Shown here one piece after another: positions 55,526 through 64,000 of a stretch of DNA of 64,000 bases. The stretch is from Buchnera aphidicola (Aphis nasturtii) (GTDB taxonomy: Bacteria; Pseudomonadota; Gammaproteobacteria; Enterobacterales; Enterobacteriaceae). The position numbers and the translations under genes were made by a program. The stretch spans positions 397,448 through 461,447 of the forward strand of contig NZ_CP034888.1 in the NCBI RefSeq assembly GCF_005083345.1. Direction: 5' to 3'. Below the pieces are notes generated by a model, which was given only the letters and a program-made list of their open reading frames with translations, searched no databases and was not told where the DNA came from. The stretch's first letter is position 1. Each line of letters begins with the position of its first letter.

Positions 55526-56944
55526 TTATTTGTTTATTTTCCAATGTGGAAAATATTTTAAAATTAAATTATATAAATCCAATTCAAAATCTTTGATTTT
55601 ATTTTTAAAAATAATATTTTTATCATTTAATAATTTTTTTATCATACCTGCTCCTACAGTAGTGTTTGTTAAAAAATCAATAAAAATTAAATTACCTGTA
55701 AATTTGTTTTTTTCATAATCATCAAATAACATAGGCTCACTGAATATTAGTTTAACTCTACCAATACTGTTTAATTGTAATGCATCACATTTATTTTTCA
55801 CTAAAGTGTTAACATTAATCTGAAATAAAATTTCTTTAACATAAGCACGTGTTTTTTTACCTGATAATTTGACATTATATGACTCGCCTATTTTTAAAGG
55901 ATCATTAGACATCCAAACCACATTAACAATCGCTTCCTGAGAAGGTTGCAAACTAGAATCGACATTTACAAAAAAATCACCACGACTAATATCTATTTCG
56001 TCTTTTAAAACTAATGTAATTGATTGTCCAACATTTGCTATTTTTAAATCTTGATTAGACATTAAGATGCGAGAAATAGATGAAGTTATGTTAATAGGTA
56101 ATATTTTTATTAATTGACCTACTGCAATCGTTCCAGAAAATAGAGTACCTGAATAACCCCGAAAATTTGCATTGGGACGATTTACATATTGAACTGGAAA
56201 TCTTATTTCTTTTGAACAAAGATTATCTTTAATTTCTATTGTTTCTAGCAAACTTAATAATGTCTCACTTCTATACCAAGACATTAATTTACTTGCAAAA
56301 ACAATATTTTCACCTGTTAAAGCAGATATAGGAATAAAAAAAATTTTTAAATTTTTAGGAAGTTTTCGAGCAAATATAAGAAAATTTTTTTTTATACTCA
56401 AAAATATTTTTTCATTATAATCAACTAAATCCATTTTATTGACAGCAACTACTAAATATTTTATTCCAAGTAACGAAGATATAAAACTATGTCGATAAGT
56501 TTGTTCTGATAAACCTTTTTTAACATCAACTAAAATAATAGATAAATCACAAGTAGATGCGCCTGTAACCATATTCCGCGTATATTGTTCATGACCTGGT
56601 GTATCTGCTATGATGAATTTACGTTTATCAGTTGAAAAATAACGATATGCTACATCAATTGTTATACCTTGTTCTCGTTCTGATTGTAATCCGTCGACTA
56701 TAAGAGCAAGATCAATATCTTCACCTTGTGTTCCATGACGTTTACTATCTTTTTTTAAAGAAGATAATTGGTCATCATAAATTTGCTTGGTATCATGTAA
56801 TAAACGTCCAATTAATGTACTTTTACCATCATCTACACTACCACATGTTAAAAATTTTAATAAAGTTTTTTTCTCATTTAAATATATCCAGTTTTGAAAA
56901 TTATCTAATAAGTTGATATTGTTTATATTAACATTAGTATTCAT
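55526..56944 (-). CDS. cysN: Sulfate adenylyltransferase subunit 1 (GTPase)
   Basis: GTPase subunit of ATP sulfurylase; GTP hydrolysis drives APS formation by CysD. It has 472 residues (E. coli 475). EF-Tu-like G motifs: GSVDDGKSTLIGRL, DTPGHEQYTRNM and NKMDLV; domains 2 and 3 follow (about 245-440). It starts 31 bp after cysD. All G-domain residues that I can check are intact. Confidence 0.97.
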   Translation of the reverse strand: MNTNVNINNINLLDNFQNWIYLNEKKTLLKFLTCGSVDDGKSTLIGRLLHDTKQIYDDQLSSLKKDSKRHGTQGEDIDLALIVDGLQSEREQGITIDVAYRYFSTDKRKFIIADTPGHEQYTRNMVTGASTCDLSIILVDVKKGLSEQTYRHSFISSLLGIKYLVVAVNKMDLVDYNEKIFLSIKKNFLIFARKLPKNLKIFFIPISALTGENIVFASKLMSWYRSETLLSLLETIEIKDNLCSKEIRFPVQYVNRPNANFRGYSGTLFSGTIAVGQLIKILPINITSSISRILMSNQDLKIANVGQSITLVLKDEIDISRGDFFVNVDSSLQPSQEAIVNVVWMSNDPLKIGESYNVKLSGKKTRAYVKEILFQINVNTLVKNKCDALQLNSIGRVKLIFSEPMLFDDYEKNKFTGNLIFIDFLTNTTVGAGMIKKLLNDKNIIFKNKIKDFELDLYNLILKYFPHWKINK

Positions 56945-56975
56945 TTTTTAAATTTCACCTATATTAAATATGTTT

Positions 56976-57884
56976 TTAAAAATAACCTTGTCTTTTTTTA
57001 GATTCCATGGAATTTTTTTGATCATAATCAATAGATCGACCTATTCGTTCGCTAGTTTTAGTGGTTATTGTTTCTGTAATAACATCTTGAAGAGTTTTAG
57101 CGGTTGATTCAATTGCACTAGTTAAAGGCCAGCATCCTAATGTTCTAAATCGAACCATTTTATAAGTAATTTTTTCGTTTTCATTAATTTTAATACGTTC
57201 ATCATTCACTACTAAAAGAATATTATTTCTTTTTACAACTGGTCGCATAGCTGCAAAGTATAAAGGGACAATTTCAATTTTTTCTAAAAAAATATATTGC
57301 CAAATGTCTAATTCAGTCCAATTTGATAATGGAAAAACACGAATATTTTCTCCTTTATTGATTTGGCTATTATAATTCCACCATAATTCTGGACGTTGTT
57401 TTTTTGGATCCCATTGATGAAAAGAATCACGAAACGAATAAATTCGCTCTTTAGAACGAGATTTTTCTTCATCTCTTCTAGCCCCTCCAAAAGCAGCATC
57501 AAAATGATATTTATTTAATGCATCTTTTAATCCCTCTGTTTTCATTATATCGGTATATTTCGAATTATTATCTTGAAATGGGTTTAATCCTAATAACTTT
57601 CCTCTCGGATTATAATGTATAATTAATTCTAGGTGATTATTTTTAGCAATATTATCTCTAAATGTATACATTTCTTTAAACTTCCATCCAGTATCCACAT
57701 GTAAAAGTGGAAATGGTAAACGTCCCGGATAAAAAGCTTTTTTTGCAAGATGTAACATAACAGAAGAATCTTTACCAATAGAATAAAGCATTACAGGATT
57801 TTCAAATTCTGCTATTACTTCTCTCATTATGTAAATACTTTCTGATTCTAGTTGACCTAGATGAGTAGTATTTTTTTTAAACAT
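56976..57884 (-). CDS. cysD: Sulfate adenylyltransferase subunit 2
   Basis: Catalytic ATP pyrophosphatase-type subunit that forms APS from sulfate and ATP. It has 302 residues, equal to E. coli. The PP-loop [13 protein letters not shown] is near residue 36; [15 protein letters not shown] and [12 protein letters not shown] are conserved. It lies 23 bp downstream of cysG. In E. coli cysG is elsewhere, so cysG insertion into the cys cluster distinguishes this layout. Confidence 0.97.
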   Translation of the reverse strand: MFKKNTTHLGQLESESIYIMREVIAEFENPVMLYSIGKDSSVMLHLAKKAFYPGRLPFPLLHVDTGWKFKEMYTFRDNIAKNNHLELIIHYNPRGKLLGLNPFQDNNSKYTDIMKTEGLKDALNKYHFDAAFGGARRDEEKSRSKERIYSFRDSFHQWDPKKQRPELWWNYNSQINKGENIRVFPLSNWTELDIWQYIFLEKIEIVPLYFAAMRPVVKRNNILLVVNDERIKINENEKITYKMVRFRTLGCWPLTSAIESTAKTLQDVITETITTKTSERIGRSIDYDQKNSMESKKRQGYF

Positions 57885-57907
57885 TTGATTTCCTCGTATT
57901 TTACTAT

Positions 57908-59311
57908 TTAAAAGATAGTTTCAGTATTGTTTAAATTAGTAAGATCTTTAAACCACGCTAGTTTTTGATGTAATAAAACTACTTGTCCAATGATTAGTAA
58001 AGATGGACTTATAGTAAGTTTGAATAGTTTGTTAATTTCATCTAAGCGTCCTATAATAACTTTTTGATTTATAGTAGTACTTTGACTAATAATTGCTATT
58101 GGAGTAGATCGTAAACGACCATATAAAATAAGTTTCTCAGAAATTTCTAAAGCATTTAAACTTCCCATATAAACTACTAATGTATAAGAAGGATCGCATA
58201 GTATAGACCAATTATTAGCAGTATTATTAACACATTTATGACCTGTAATAAATATTACTCCTTGAGCATAATTACGATGTGTTAATGGTATACCAGAATA
58301 AGCAGATGCACCAATTCCAGAAGTAATTCCGGGAACAACTTGAAAATTAATATTTGCATTTTTTGCAGCTTCTAATTCTTCACCTCCGCGACCAAATATA
58401 AAAGAATCTCCTCCTTTTAAACGAACTACTTTTTTACCTTGATTAGCTAAAAAAATTAACAATTTTATAATTTTTTCTTGAGTAATATTTTTTAATCCAG
58501 CACGTTTTCCAACATAAATACATTTTGCATCTCTTCGAATCAAATTTAATATCTCTTGAGAAACTAAATTATCATATAAAACTACATCTGCTTCCTGCAT
58601 TACCTGTAAAGCTCTTAAAGTTAATAAATCACTATTTCCAGGGCCAGCGCCAACTAAAATAATTTCTCCTATTAATACATTCGGTTTTTTAATAATACTT
58701 TCTAAAAAAGAAACTGCTTTTTTCTCTTTTCCATTAATAATATATTGAACAAAAATACTATTGAATAATTTTTCCCAAAAACGTTTTCTCTCTAATAAAT
58801 TAGAAAATTGTTTTTTAACTATTGATCTCCAACATCCAGCAATTTTAGCAACATTACCTAATCGTATTGGAAGTATTGATTCAATTTTTTTACGTAATAA
58901 CCGAAGTAACACTGGTGCTGTTCCACCTGAAGACATAGCTATTATTATAGGAGAACGATCAATAATAGAAGGAAAAATAAAAGAACATTTTGATTGATCA
59001 TCTACTACATTAACTAACATTTTTAATTTATTACATTTTTTAAAAATTGTTTGATTTAACTCAGTATTACTAGTAGCTGCTATTACTAAAAAAATATTTT
59101 TTAAATAAGATATTTGAAATTCTTTAGATAGCCAAAATACTTTTTTTTGTACTAATAAAGATCTAATTTCTGAACACATATCTTTTGCAATGATATTAAC
59201 TACAGCATGTGCACGTAATAATAATTTAATTTTGTTGAAAGCAACTTCACCAGCACCTACTACTAATATATTTTTGTATTTTAAATCTAAAAAAACAGGT
59301 AAATAGTCCAT
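57908..59311 (-). CDS. cysG: Siroheme synthase
   Basis: Makes siroheme from uroporphyrinogen III, the prosthetic group of CysI. It has 467 residues (E. coli 457). The N-terminal CysG-B module (about 1-215) has a Rossmann start ([14 protein letters not shown]) for dehydrogenation and ferrochelation. The C-terminal CysG-A module has the SAM uroporphyrinogen methyltransferase motifs ([41 protein letters not shown]). E. coli cysG lies in the nir cluster; here it sits between cysH and cysD, which makes the cluster self-sufficient. Confidence 0.97.
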   Translation of the reverse strand: MDYLPVFLDLKYKNILVVGAGEVAFNKIKLLLRAHAVVNIIAKDMCSEIRSLLVQKKVFWLSKEFQISYLKNIFLVIAATSNTELNQTIFKKCNKLKMLVNVVDDQSKCSFIFPSIIDRSPIIIAMSSGGTAPVLLRLLRKKIESILPIRLGNVAKIAGCWRSIVKKQFSNLLERKRFWEKLFNSIFVQYIINGKEKKAVSFLESIIKKPNVLIGEIILVGAGPGNSDLLTLRALQVMQEADVVLYDNLVSQEILNLIRRDAKCIYVGKRAGLKNITQEKIIKLLIFLANQGKKVVRLKGGDSFIFGRGGEELEAAKNANINFQVVPGITSGIGASAYSGIPLTHRNYAQGVIFITGHKCVNNTANNWSILCDPSYTLVVYMGSLNALEISEKLILYGRLRSTPIAIISQSTTINQKVIIGRLDEINKLFKLTISPSLLIIGQVVLLHQKLAWFKDLTNLNNTETIF

Positions 59312-59389
59312 GTTAAACCTATAAATATAATAAAAAATTTATATTAATTGTAAAAGAATAATTGTTAATTATCTCTTTAAAAATATAAA

Positions 59390-59434
59390 CATTAATATTT
59401 CATAAATACTTAAAAAGTATTTGAAATATTAATG
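59390..59434 (-). repeat. Long stem-loop between cysH and cysG
   Basis: Two arms of 21 and 19 bases (59390-59410 and 59416-59434) are complementary over 18-19 pairs with one or two bulged bases and a 5-base loop. The structure is unusually long for an intergenic region here. Read on the minus strand it is followed by TTTATATTTTTA. It could terminate the cysJIH transcript, attenuate cysG-DNC, or protect mRNA 3' ends. Confidence 0.65.
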
Positions 59435-59457
59435 CATAAAATTAAATATTTTAAATT

Positions 59458-60198
59458 TTAGTCTTTGTTATTATGCAATCCACATTCACGTTTTAAACCA
59501 AAAAATCGTGTTTCTTCTTCAAGCATACCAGGTGTATATTTTTTAGTAGTATGTACATCTCCTACAGATATATAACCTTCTTCTAATAAAGGATGATTAT
59601 CTAAATTATTGTTTTTTATATATTCATAGATTTTATGATTAGACCAATCCAAGATTGGAAAAATTTTAAAAACTCCGTTTTGAATAGAAACGTATGGCAA
59701 ATTACTTCTACTTTTAGACTGTTCTCGACGTAACCCTGAAAACCATGTTTGGACTGATAATTTTTTTAACGCTAGATTCATGGGTTCTATTTTGTTAATT
59801 TTATTGTATAAGTCAATACCTTTTAATCCTTGTTTCCATAACTTTCCGTATCTTGCTTCTTGCCATGCCGGTGAAATATTTGAGCGAAAAACTTGTAAAT
59901 TTAAATTTAATTTCTTTTGAATTAAATCAATAAAATGATATGTTTGAGGAAACAAATATCCTGTATCAATTAATACAATCGGAATATTTGGTTTTTGTTT
60001 AACTACGAGATGTAATAAAACAACTGATTGAATACCAAAACTAGATGACATTATATGTATACCAGGTAACTTTTTAAATGCCCAAGATATACGTTTTTCT
60101 GCTGAATATTGTGATATTAACATATTACATTTAGACAAAAATTCTTTTTTTTTTTCAAAATTTAGCAGATTGATATTTTTATGATCAAAATAAGACAT
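59458..60198 (-). CDS. cysH: Phosphoadenylylsulfate (PAPS) reductase
   Basis: Reduces PAPS to sulfite with thioredoxin. It has 246 residues (E. coli 244). The PP-loop region ([15 protein letters not shown]), [13 protein letters not shown] and the catalytic C-terminal ECGLHNN motif are present. The absence of extra cysteine pairs identifies it as the PAPS (not APS) type, consistent with cysC being present. It follows cysI by 12 bp. Confidence 0.97.
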   Translation of the reverse strand: MSYFDHKNINLLNFEKKKEFLSKCNMLISQYSAEKRISWAFKKLPGIHIMSSSFGIQSVVLLHLVVKQKPNIPIVLIDTGYLFPQTYHFIDLIQKKLNLNLQVFRSNISPAWQEARYGKLWKQGLKGIDLYNKINKIEPMNLALKKLSVQTWFSGLRREQSKSRSNLPYVSIQNGVFKIFPILDWSNHKIYEYIKNNNLDNHPLLEEGYISVGDVHTTKKYTPGMLEEETRFFGLKRECGLHNNKD

Positions 60199-60210
60199 TT
60201 TTTCTCGCTA

Positions 60211-61914
60211 TTAATTCCAGAAATCATGAATAGGATTGATAACTTCTTTTACAATTTTTTTTCTAATAACAAAATCACCGAAATCTTCATTTGCTTTACG
60301 GTATATAGACCAATTTTTTATTAAAAAATCTAAATGAACTAAAATTTCTTTTTCTGTAATATTTTCTTTGTATATCTTAGGAATTCTATTTCCTATTCTA
60401 TTACCACCTATATATAAGTTATATCTACCTATAGATTTTCCAATCAAACCAATTTCTGCTAGTAAAGATCGCCCACAACCATTAGGACATCCTGAAACAC
60501 GTAAAATAATTATTTCTTTTTCCATCTTATACTTTAACATGATATTTTCTACTTCAGTGATGAAGTTAGACAGCATGCGTTCAGCTTCTGCCATTGCTAA
60601 AGGACAAGTAGGAAAAGATACGCATGCCATAGAATTTTCACGTAATTTACTGGTATTTTTAATTAACCCATAAGATAGAGCAATTTTTTCAATTTGATTT
60701 TTATTTTCACTTAATATTTCTGAAACAATTATATTCTGATTAGATGTTAGTCTAAAATTCCCTTTATGAACAGTTGCGATTTTTAACAATCCTGATTTTA
60801 ACAATTGATTATCATTATCATATATACGTCCATTCTGGACGAATATTGTTAAACTCCAATTACCATTGATATCTTTTTTCCATCCTATTTTATCTCCTCT
60901 AGTATCAAAAAAATACGAACGAATAGGTTCAAAAGTTATATTGGATCTTTTTTCCACTTCTTTTTTAAATAAATTTAACCCCATGTTTTCTATAGTATAT
61001 CTAGTTTTTGCATTTTTACGATTACTTCGATTTCCCCAATCTCTTTGTGTTGTAACTATTGACTTAGCAACAGACAAAGTTTTATCAAGAGTAATGTAAC
61101 CTAATTCCAAAGCAAGAAAAGGCCAAGTTTGTTTATTTCCATGAGTAATTGATAAACCTCCTCCTATTAATACATTAAAACCTATTATTTTTTTATTTTC
61201 TATAATAGCTATAAAATTCATATCATTTGCATATAAATCTACATCGTTATGAGGAGGTATAACTACTGTTGTTTTGAATTTTCTTGGTAAATAAGTTTTT
61301 CCAAGAATCGGCTCATGATCAGTACTAAGAATTTTTTTTTGATTTAACCAAATTTCCGCGTATGCTTTTGTATGAGGTAATAAAAAATTAGAAATTTTTT
61401 GAGCCCATTCATAACATTCTTGGTGAACTTCAGATTGCATGGGATCAGATGTACAAAGTACATTTCTATTAACATCATTTGCCGTTGCTAAAGAATCTAA
61501 ACCTATTTTATGTAATATTTGATGAACACTTTTTAAGTTTTTTTTTAGAATTCCATGTAATTGGAAAGTTTGACGATTAGTTAATCGAATTGTTTTATAG
61601 AATGTATTTTTACTAGCAAATGAGTCAATTTTTATCCATTGTTTAGATGATATAACTCCACCAGGTAGTCTACAACGCAACATCATTGCATAACGAGGTT
61701 CTAATTTCTGTTGATTACGTTCTATTCTAAGATCACGATCATCTTGTTGATACATACCATGGAATCGAATTAATGAGAAGTTATCCCCACTAAAACCATT
61801 AGTAGTCTCATTCTTTAAATCATCAACAATAGTTCCTCGAAGATAATTGCTGTTTTCTTTAATATACTCTTCTTTAGTAAGATTTAAAGATGATTTTTTA
61901 AAATTTTTTATCAT
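60211..61914 (-). CDS. cysI: Sulfite reductase hemoprotein, beta subunit
   Basis: Six-electron reduction of sulfite to sulfide on a coupled siroheme-[4Fe-4S] centre. It has 567 residues (E. coli 570). The four cluster cysteines are present: CVSFPTC (two) and SGCPNGCGR (two), near residues 430-480. The arginine-rich siroheme site ([11 protein letters not shown]) is intact. The ATG overlaps the cysJ stop by one base (TAATG), so the two are translationally coupled. Confidence 0.97.
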   Translation of the reverse strand: MIKNFKKSSLNLTKEEYIKENSNYLRGTIVDDLKNETTNGFSGDNFSLIRFHGMYQQDDRDLRIERNQQKLEPRYAMMLRCRLPGGVISSKQWIKIDSFASKNTFYKTIRLTNRQTFQLHGILKKNLKSVHQILHKIGLDSLATANDVNRNVLCTSDPMQSEVHQECYEWAQKISNFLLPHTKAYAEIWLNQKKILSTDHEPILGKTYLPRKFKTTVVIPPHNDVDLYANDMNFIAIIENKKIIGFNVLIGGGLSITHGNKQTWPFLALELGYITLDKTLSVAKSIVTTQRDWGNRSNRKNAKTRYTIENMGLNLFKKEVEKRSNITFEPIRSYFFDTRGDKIGWKKDINGNWSLTIFVQNGRIYDNDNQLLKSGLLKIATVHKGNFRLTSNQNIIVSEILSENKNQIEKIALSYGLIKNTSKLRENSMACVSFPTCPLAMAEAERMLSNFITEVENIMLKYKMEKEIIILRVSGCPNGCGRSLLAEIGLIGKSIGRYNLYIGGNRIGNRIPKIYKENITEKEILVHLDFLIKNWSIYRKANEDFGDFVIRKKIVKEVINPIHDFWN

Positions 61915-63728
61915 TAATAAACATCTCTTTGATAACGTTTTTTTAAACGTAAATTATTTAAAAATTCATTTGAATGTTCTATATTCATATTGCCATTTTC
62001 ACTAATAATATCTAATAATGCTGCTTCAACATCTTTTGCCATTTTAGACGCATTACCACATATATATATATGTGCATTTTCTTCTATCCAATTCCATATT
62101 TCTTTTCCATACTCTCTTATTTTATCTTGTATATATATTTTTTTTTCTTGATCTCTCGACCATGCTAAGGTCATTTTAGTAAGCAGCCCTTTGTTTAAAT
62201 ATTTTTGCCATTCTATTTGATATAAAAAATCTTCAGTAAAATTAGGGTTTCCAAAAAAAATCCAATTTTTTCCAGTAGCATTATCATTATCTCGTTGCTG
62301 TATAAATGATCGGTATGGAGCTATTCCTGTTCCTGATCCAATCATAATAATTGGTGCTCGTGTATCTTGAGGTAATCGAAAATTATTATTTTGCTCAATA
62401 AAAATTTTTACTGGATCATCAATGTTTAATAATTCTGATAAGTAACCTGATGCCCCACCTAAATGTATATACCCAGATATAATTTTTTTTACAACACTAA
62501 CTGTAATATGAATTTCATCGTGAGTTTCATTTTGCGATGAAGAGATAGAGTATAATCTAGGAGTTAAAGGTCGAAGAATATTAATAAACATTTGAGAAGA
62601 AATTTTCTGAGGATAATCACTAATCATATTGATTAAAGGAGTTTGTTTTACGTAATTTTCTAATTTTTTATCATTTAACATTATTTCTTTTAAAAATTTA
62701 TTTTGTGTAATATCTGCATATTTTTTTACGATATTTTTGGTATTATTAGTTAATTCAAAATAATTTTTTAAAGCATCAGTAATACTTATATTTTTATTTT
62801 TAATATTAACTACGTCAGATGTTTTTATAGATAATAATTGTAATAATTTTTCTACTAAATCATTATTATTTTGATACCATACTCCTAATGCATCTCCAGG
62901 TGTATATTTAATATTTAAGTCAGTGATATCTAATTCAATATGACGTACATCTTTCGTTGAATTTCGACCCGTGATTTTTTGATTAGTTAGTATGTGAGAT
63001 ATGGCGGGATTATATTTTGTATACATACTAATTTTATCGGAAAAATAATCTTGTTTCAAAGGACTAGAAGAGCAAGAAGCAATATCTATTTTATCAATTA
63101 AAATTAATAATTCTTTAGACCATTGAACATAGTCGTCTTCATATTCAATATCAGCATCTAACCGATTAAGTAAATTTTTACCACCTAATTCATTAATTCT
63201 TTTATCAAAATCTTTTCCAGCTTGACAGAATAAATTATAAGAACTATCTCCTAATGCAAATACACTGTACTGAAGATCATATAGTTTAGGAGCTCTTTTT
63301 GACATAATAAATTTATATAAAGATAAAGCTTCTTCAGGAGGTTCTCCTTCACCTTGGGTAGAAATTATTAATATTAAAAATCTTTCATCTTTAATTTTTT
63401 TAAAATTATAATCAGCAGCGCTAACTAAATGAGTTTTTTTATTATTTTCATTCAAATACTTATTAAGACGCTCTGCAAGCATTCGAGCGTTACCAGTTTG
63501 AGAAGCTGATATAATTGTAATTGAATGATTATCTATTTTTTTTTTCTCTAAAGAGAAAATATTTTTTTTTGTTTTAAGATCAGAAGAATCTTGATAAGCT
63601 AAATGCCAAAAATAACCTGAAAGCCAAGCAAATTGAATATTAGAACATTCTTTTTCAAATTTTTTTAAAATATCTATTTGCTCTAAGCTGAATGGAAACA
63701 TAGAGTCAAAAGGATTTGCATTCTTCAT
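61914..63728 (-). CDS. cysJ: Sulfite reductase flavoprotein, alpha subunit
   Basis: Passes electrons from NADPH through FAD and FMN to CysI. It has 604 residues (E. coli 599). An N-terminal flavodoxin domain (about 65-205; [24 protein letters not shown]) is followed by the FAD domain ([10 protein letters not shown]) and the NADPH-binding segment ([13 protein letters not shown], ...[15 protein letters not shown]). It is first gene of the cys cluster. The 269 bp upstream to the window end are A/T-rich with no gene and no recognisable CysB site. Confidence 0.97.
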   Translation of the reverse strand: MKNANPFDSMFPFSLEQIDILKKFEKECSNIQFAWLSGYFWHLAYQDSSDLKTKKNIFSLEKKKIDNHSITIISASQTGNARMLAERLNKYLNENNKKTHLVSAADYNFKKIKDERFLILIISTQGEGEPPEEALSLYKFIMSKRAPKLYDLQYSVFALGDSSYNLFCQAGKDFDKRINELGGKNLLNRLDADIEYEDDYVQWSKELLILIDKIDIASCSSSPLKQDYFSDKISMYTKYNPAISHILTNQKITGRNSTKDVRHIELDITDLNIKYTPGDALGVWYQNNNDLVEKLLQLLSIKTSDVVNIKNKNISITDALKNYFELTNNTKNIVKKYADITQNKFLKEIMLNDKKLENYVKQTPLINMISDYPQKISSQMFINILRPLTPRLYSISSSQNETHDEIHITVSVVKKIISGYIHLGGASGYLSELLNIDDPVKIFIEQNNNFRLPQDTRAPIIMIGSGTGIAPYRSFIQQRDNDNATGKNWIFFGNPNFTEDFLYQIEWQKYLNKGLLTKMTLAWSRDQEKKIYIQDKIREYGKEIWNWIEENAHIYICGNASKMAKDVEAALLDIISENGNMNIEHSNEFLNNLRLKKRYQRDVY

Positions 63729-64000
63729 TATACTAAATACCTAAATTTCATTAAATTAAAATTAAAATAACTAATTTAATATAATTTACAGAAATTATTA
63801 ATTTTTATCTACTAATAAAAAACTCACACCTTACAGATAAAAATAAAAATTATATTATTTTTATTTATATTTTTAAAAACTAAAAGATATTAATATGAAA
63901 ATTTATTTCCTTTTTAATCTAATTAATTCAATTAATTTTAATTTTTACTGATATATTATGAAATTTAAATAATTAATGAACTGATATATAATTTATTTAA

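Overview
The window is a stretch of a strongly reduced, AT-rich gammaproteobacterial chromosome, and I read it as Buchnera aphidicola, the obligate endosymbiont of aphids. Nearly every protein is a clear orthologue of an Escherichia coli protein. Gene order is a compacted E. coli order with many genes missing. Proteins are rich in Lys, Asn and Ile, codons are AT-biased and spacers are almost pure A/T. Genes of amino-acid provisioning (pheA, argI, aroQ, complete cysJIH-cysG-cysDNC) sit in an otherwise minimal housekeeping set. There are no rRNA genes, insertion sequences, prophages or CRISPR arrays.

Layout. 1-7034: valS (partial), pepA, then argI-pyrB-pyrI-ridA. 7041-17663 (minus strand): deaD, then a translation/RNA block transcribed nusA-infB-rbfA-truB-rpsO-pnp, preceded by tRNA-Leu(GAG). 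17718-22831 (minus): secG, glmM, ftsH, rlmE, greA. 23345-26663 (plus): ibaG, murA, rplU, rpmA, obgE. 26795-27635 (minus): rplM-rpsI. 27924-32556 (plus): pheA, ffh, rpsP-rimM-trmD-rplS. 32634-37007: tldD, aroQ, fis, rluD, bamD. 37144-44979: alaS, csrA, tRNA-Ser, tRNA-Arg, gshA, metK, endA, rsmE. 45050-51867: rpiA, a metT-leuW-glnU tRNA cluster, glnS, pyrG-eno, queE. 51881-63728 (minus): queD, nlpD, ispF, ispD, ftsB and the full assimilatory sulfate reduction cluster.

How the genes work together. The translation genes (three aminoacyl-tRNA synthetases, seven ribosomal proteins, IF2, RbfA, RimM, TrmD, TruB, RluD, RlmE, RsmE) form the largest class. The cys genes take sulfate to sulfide, and CysG makes the siroheme that CysI needs. 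PheA and AroQ are steps toward phenylalanine, a nutrient the aphid needs; PheA has lost the recognisable feedback-inhibition motifs. ArgI and PyrBI both consume carbamoyl phosphate, and PyrG makes CTP. Envelope functions are pared down to MurA, GlmM, BamD, NlpD, FtsB, SecG and FtsH.

Most striking observations. Three genes (glmM, endA, nlpD) are each broken by a single-base frameshift lying exactly in a homopolymer of 9-10 A or T. Correcting that one run restores a full orthologue in each case, the pattern expected if RNA polymerase slippage rescues expression. rimM has no ATG, GTG or TTG in frame and seems to start at ATA or ATT. BamD and NlpD, both lipoproteins in E. coli, have signal peptides without the lipobox cysteine. 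A strong intrinsic terminator sits 39 nt upstream of the nusA start codon. FtsB is truncated, and a long stem-loop splits the cys cluster. I found no previously undescribed multi-gene system.
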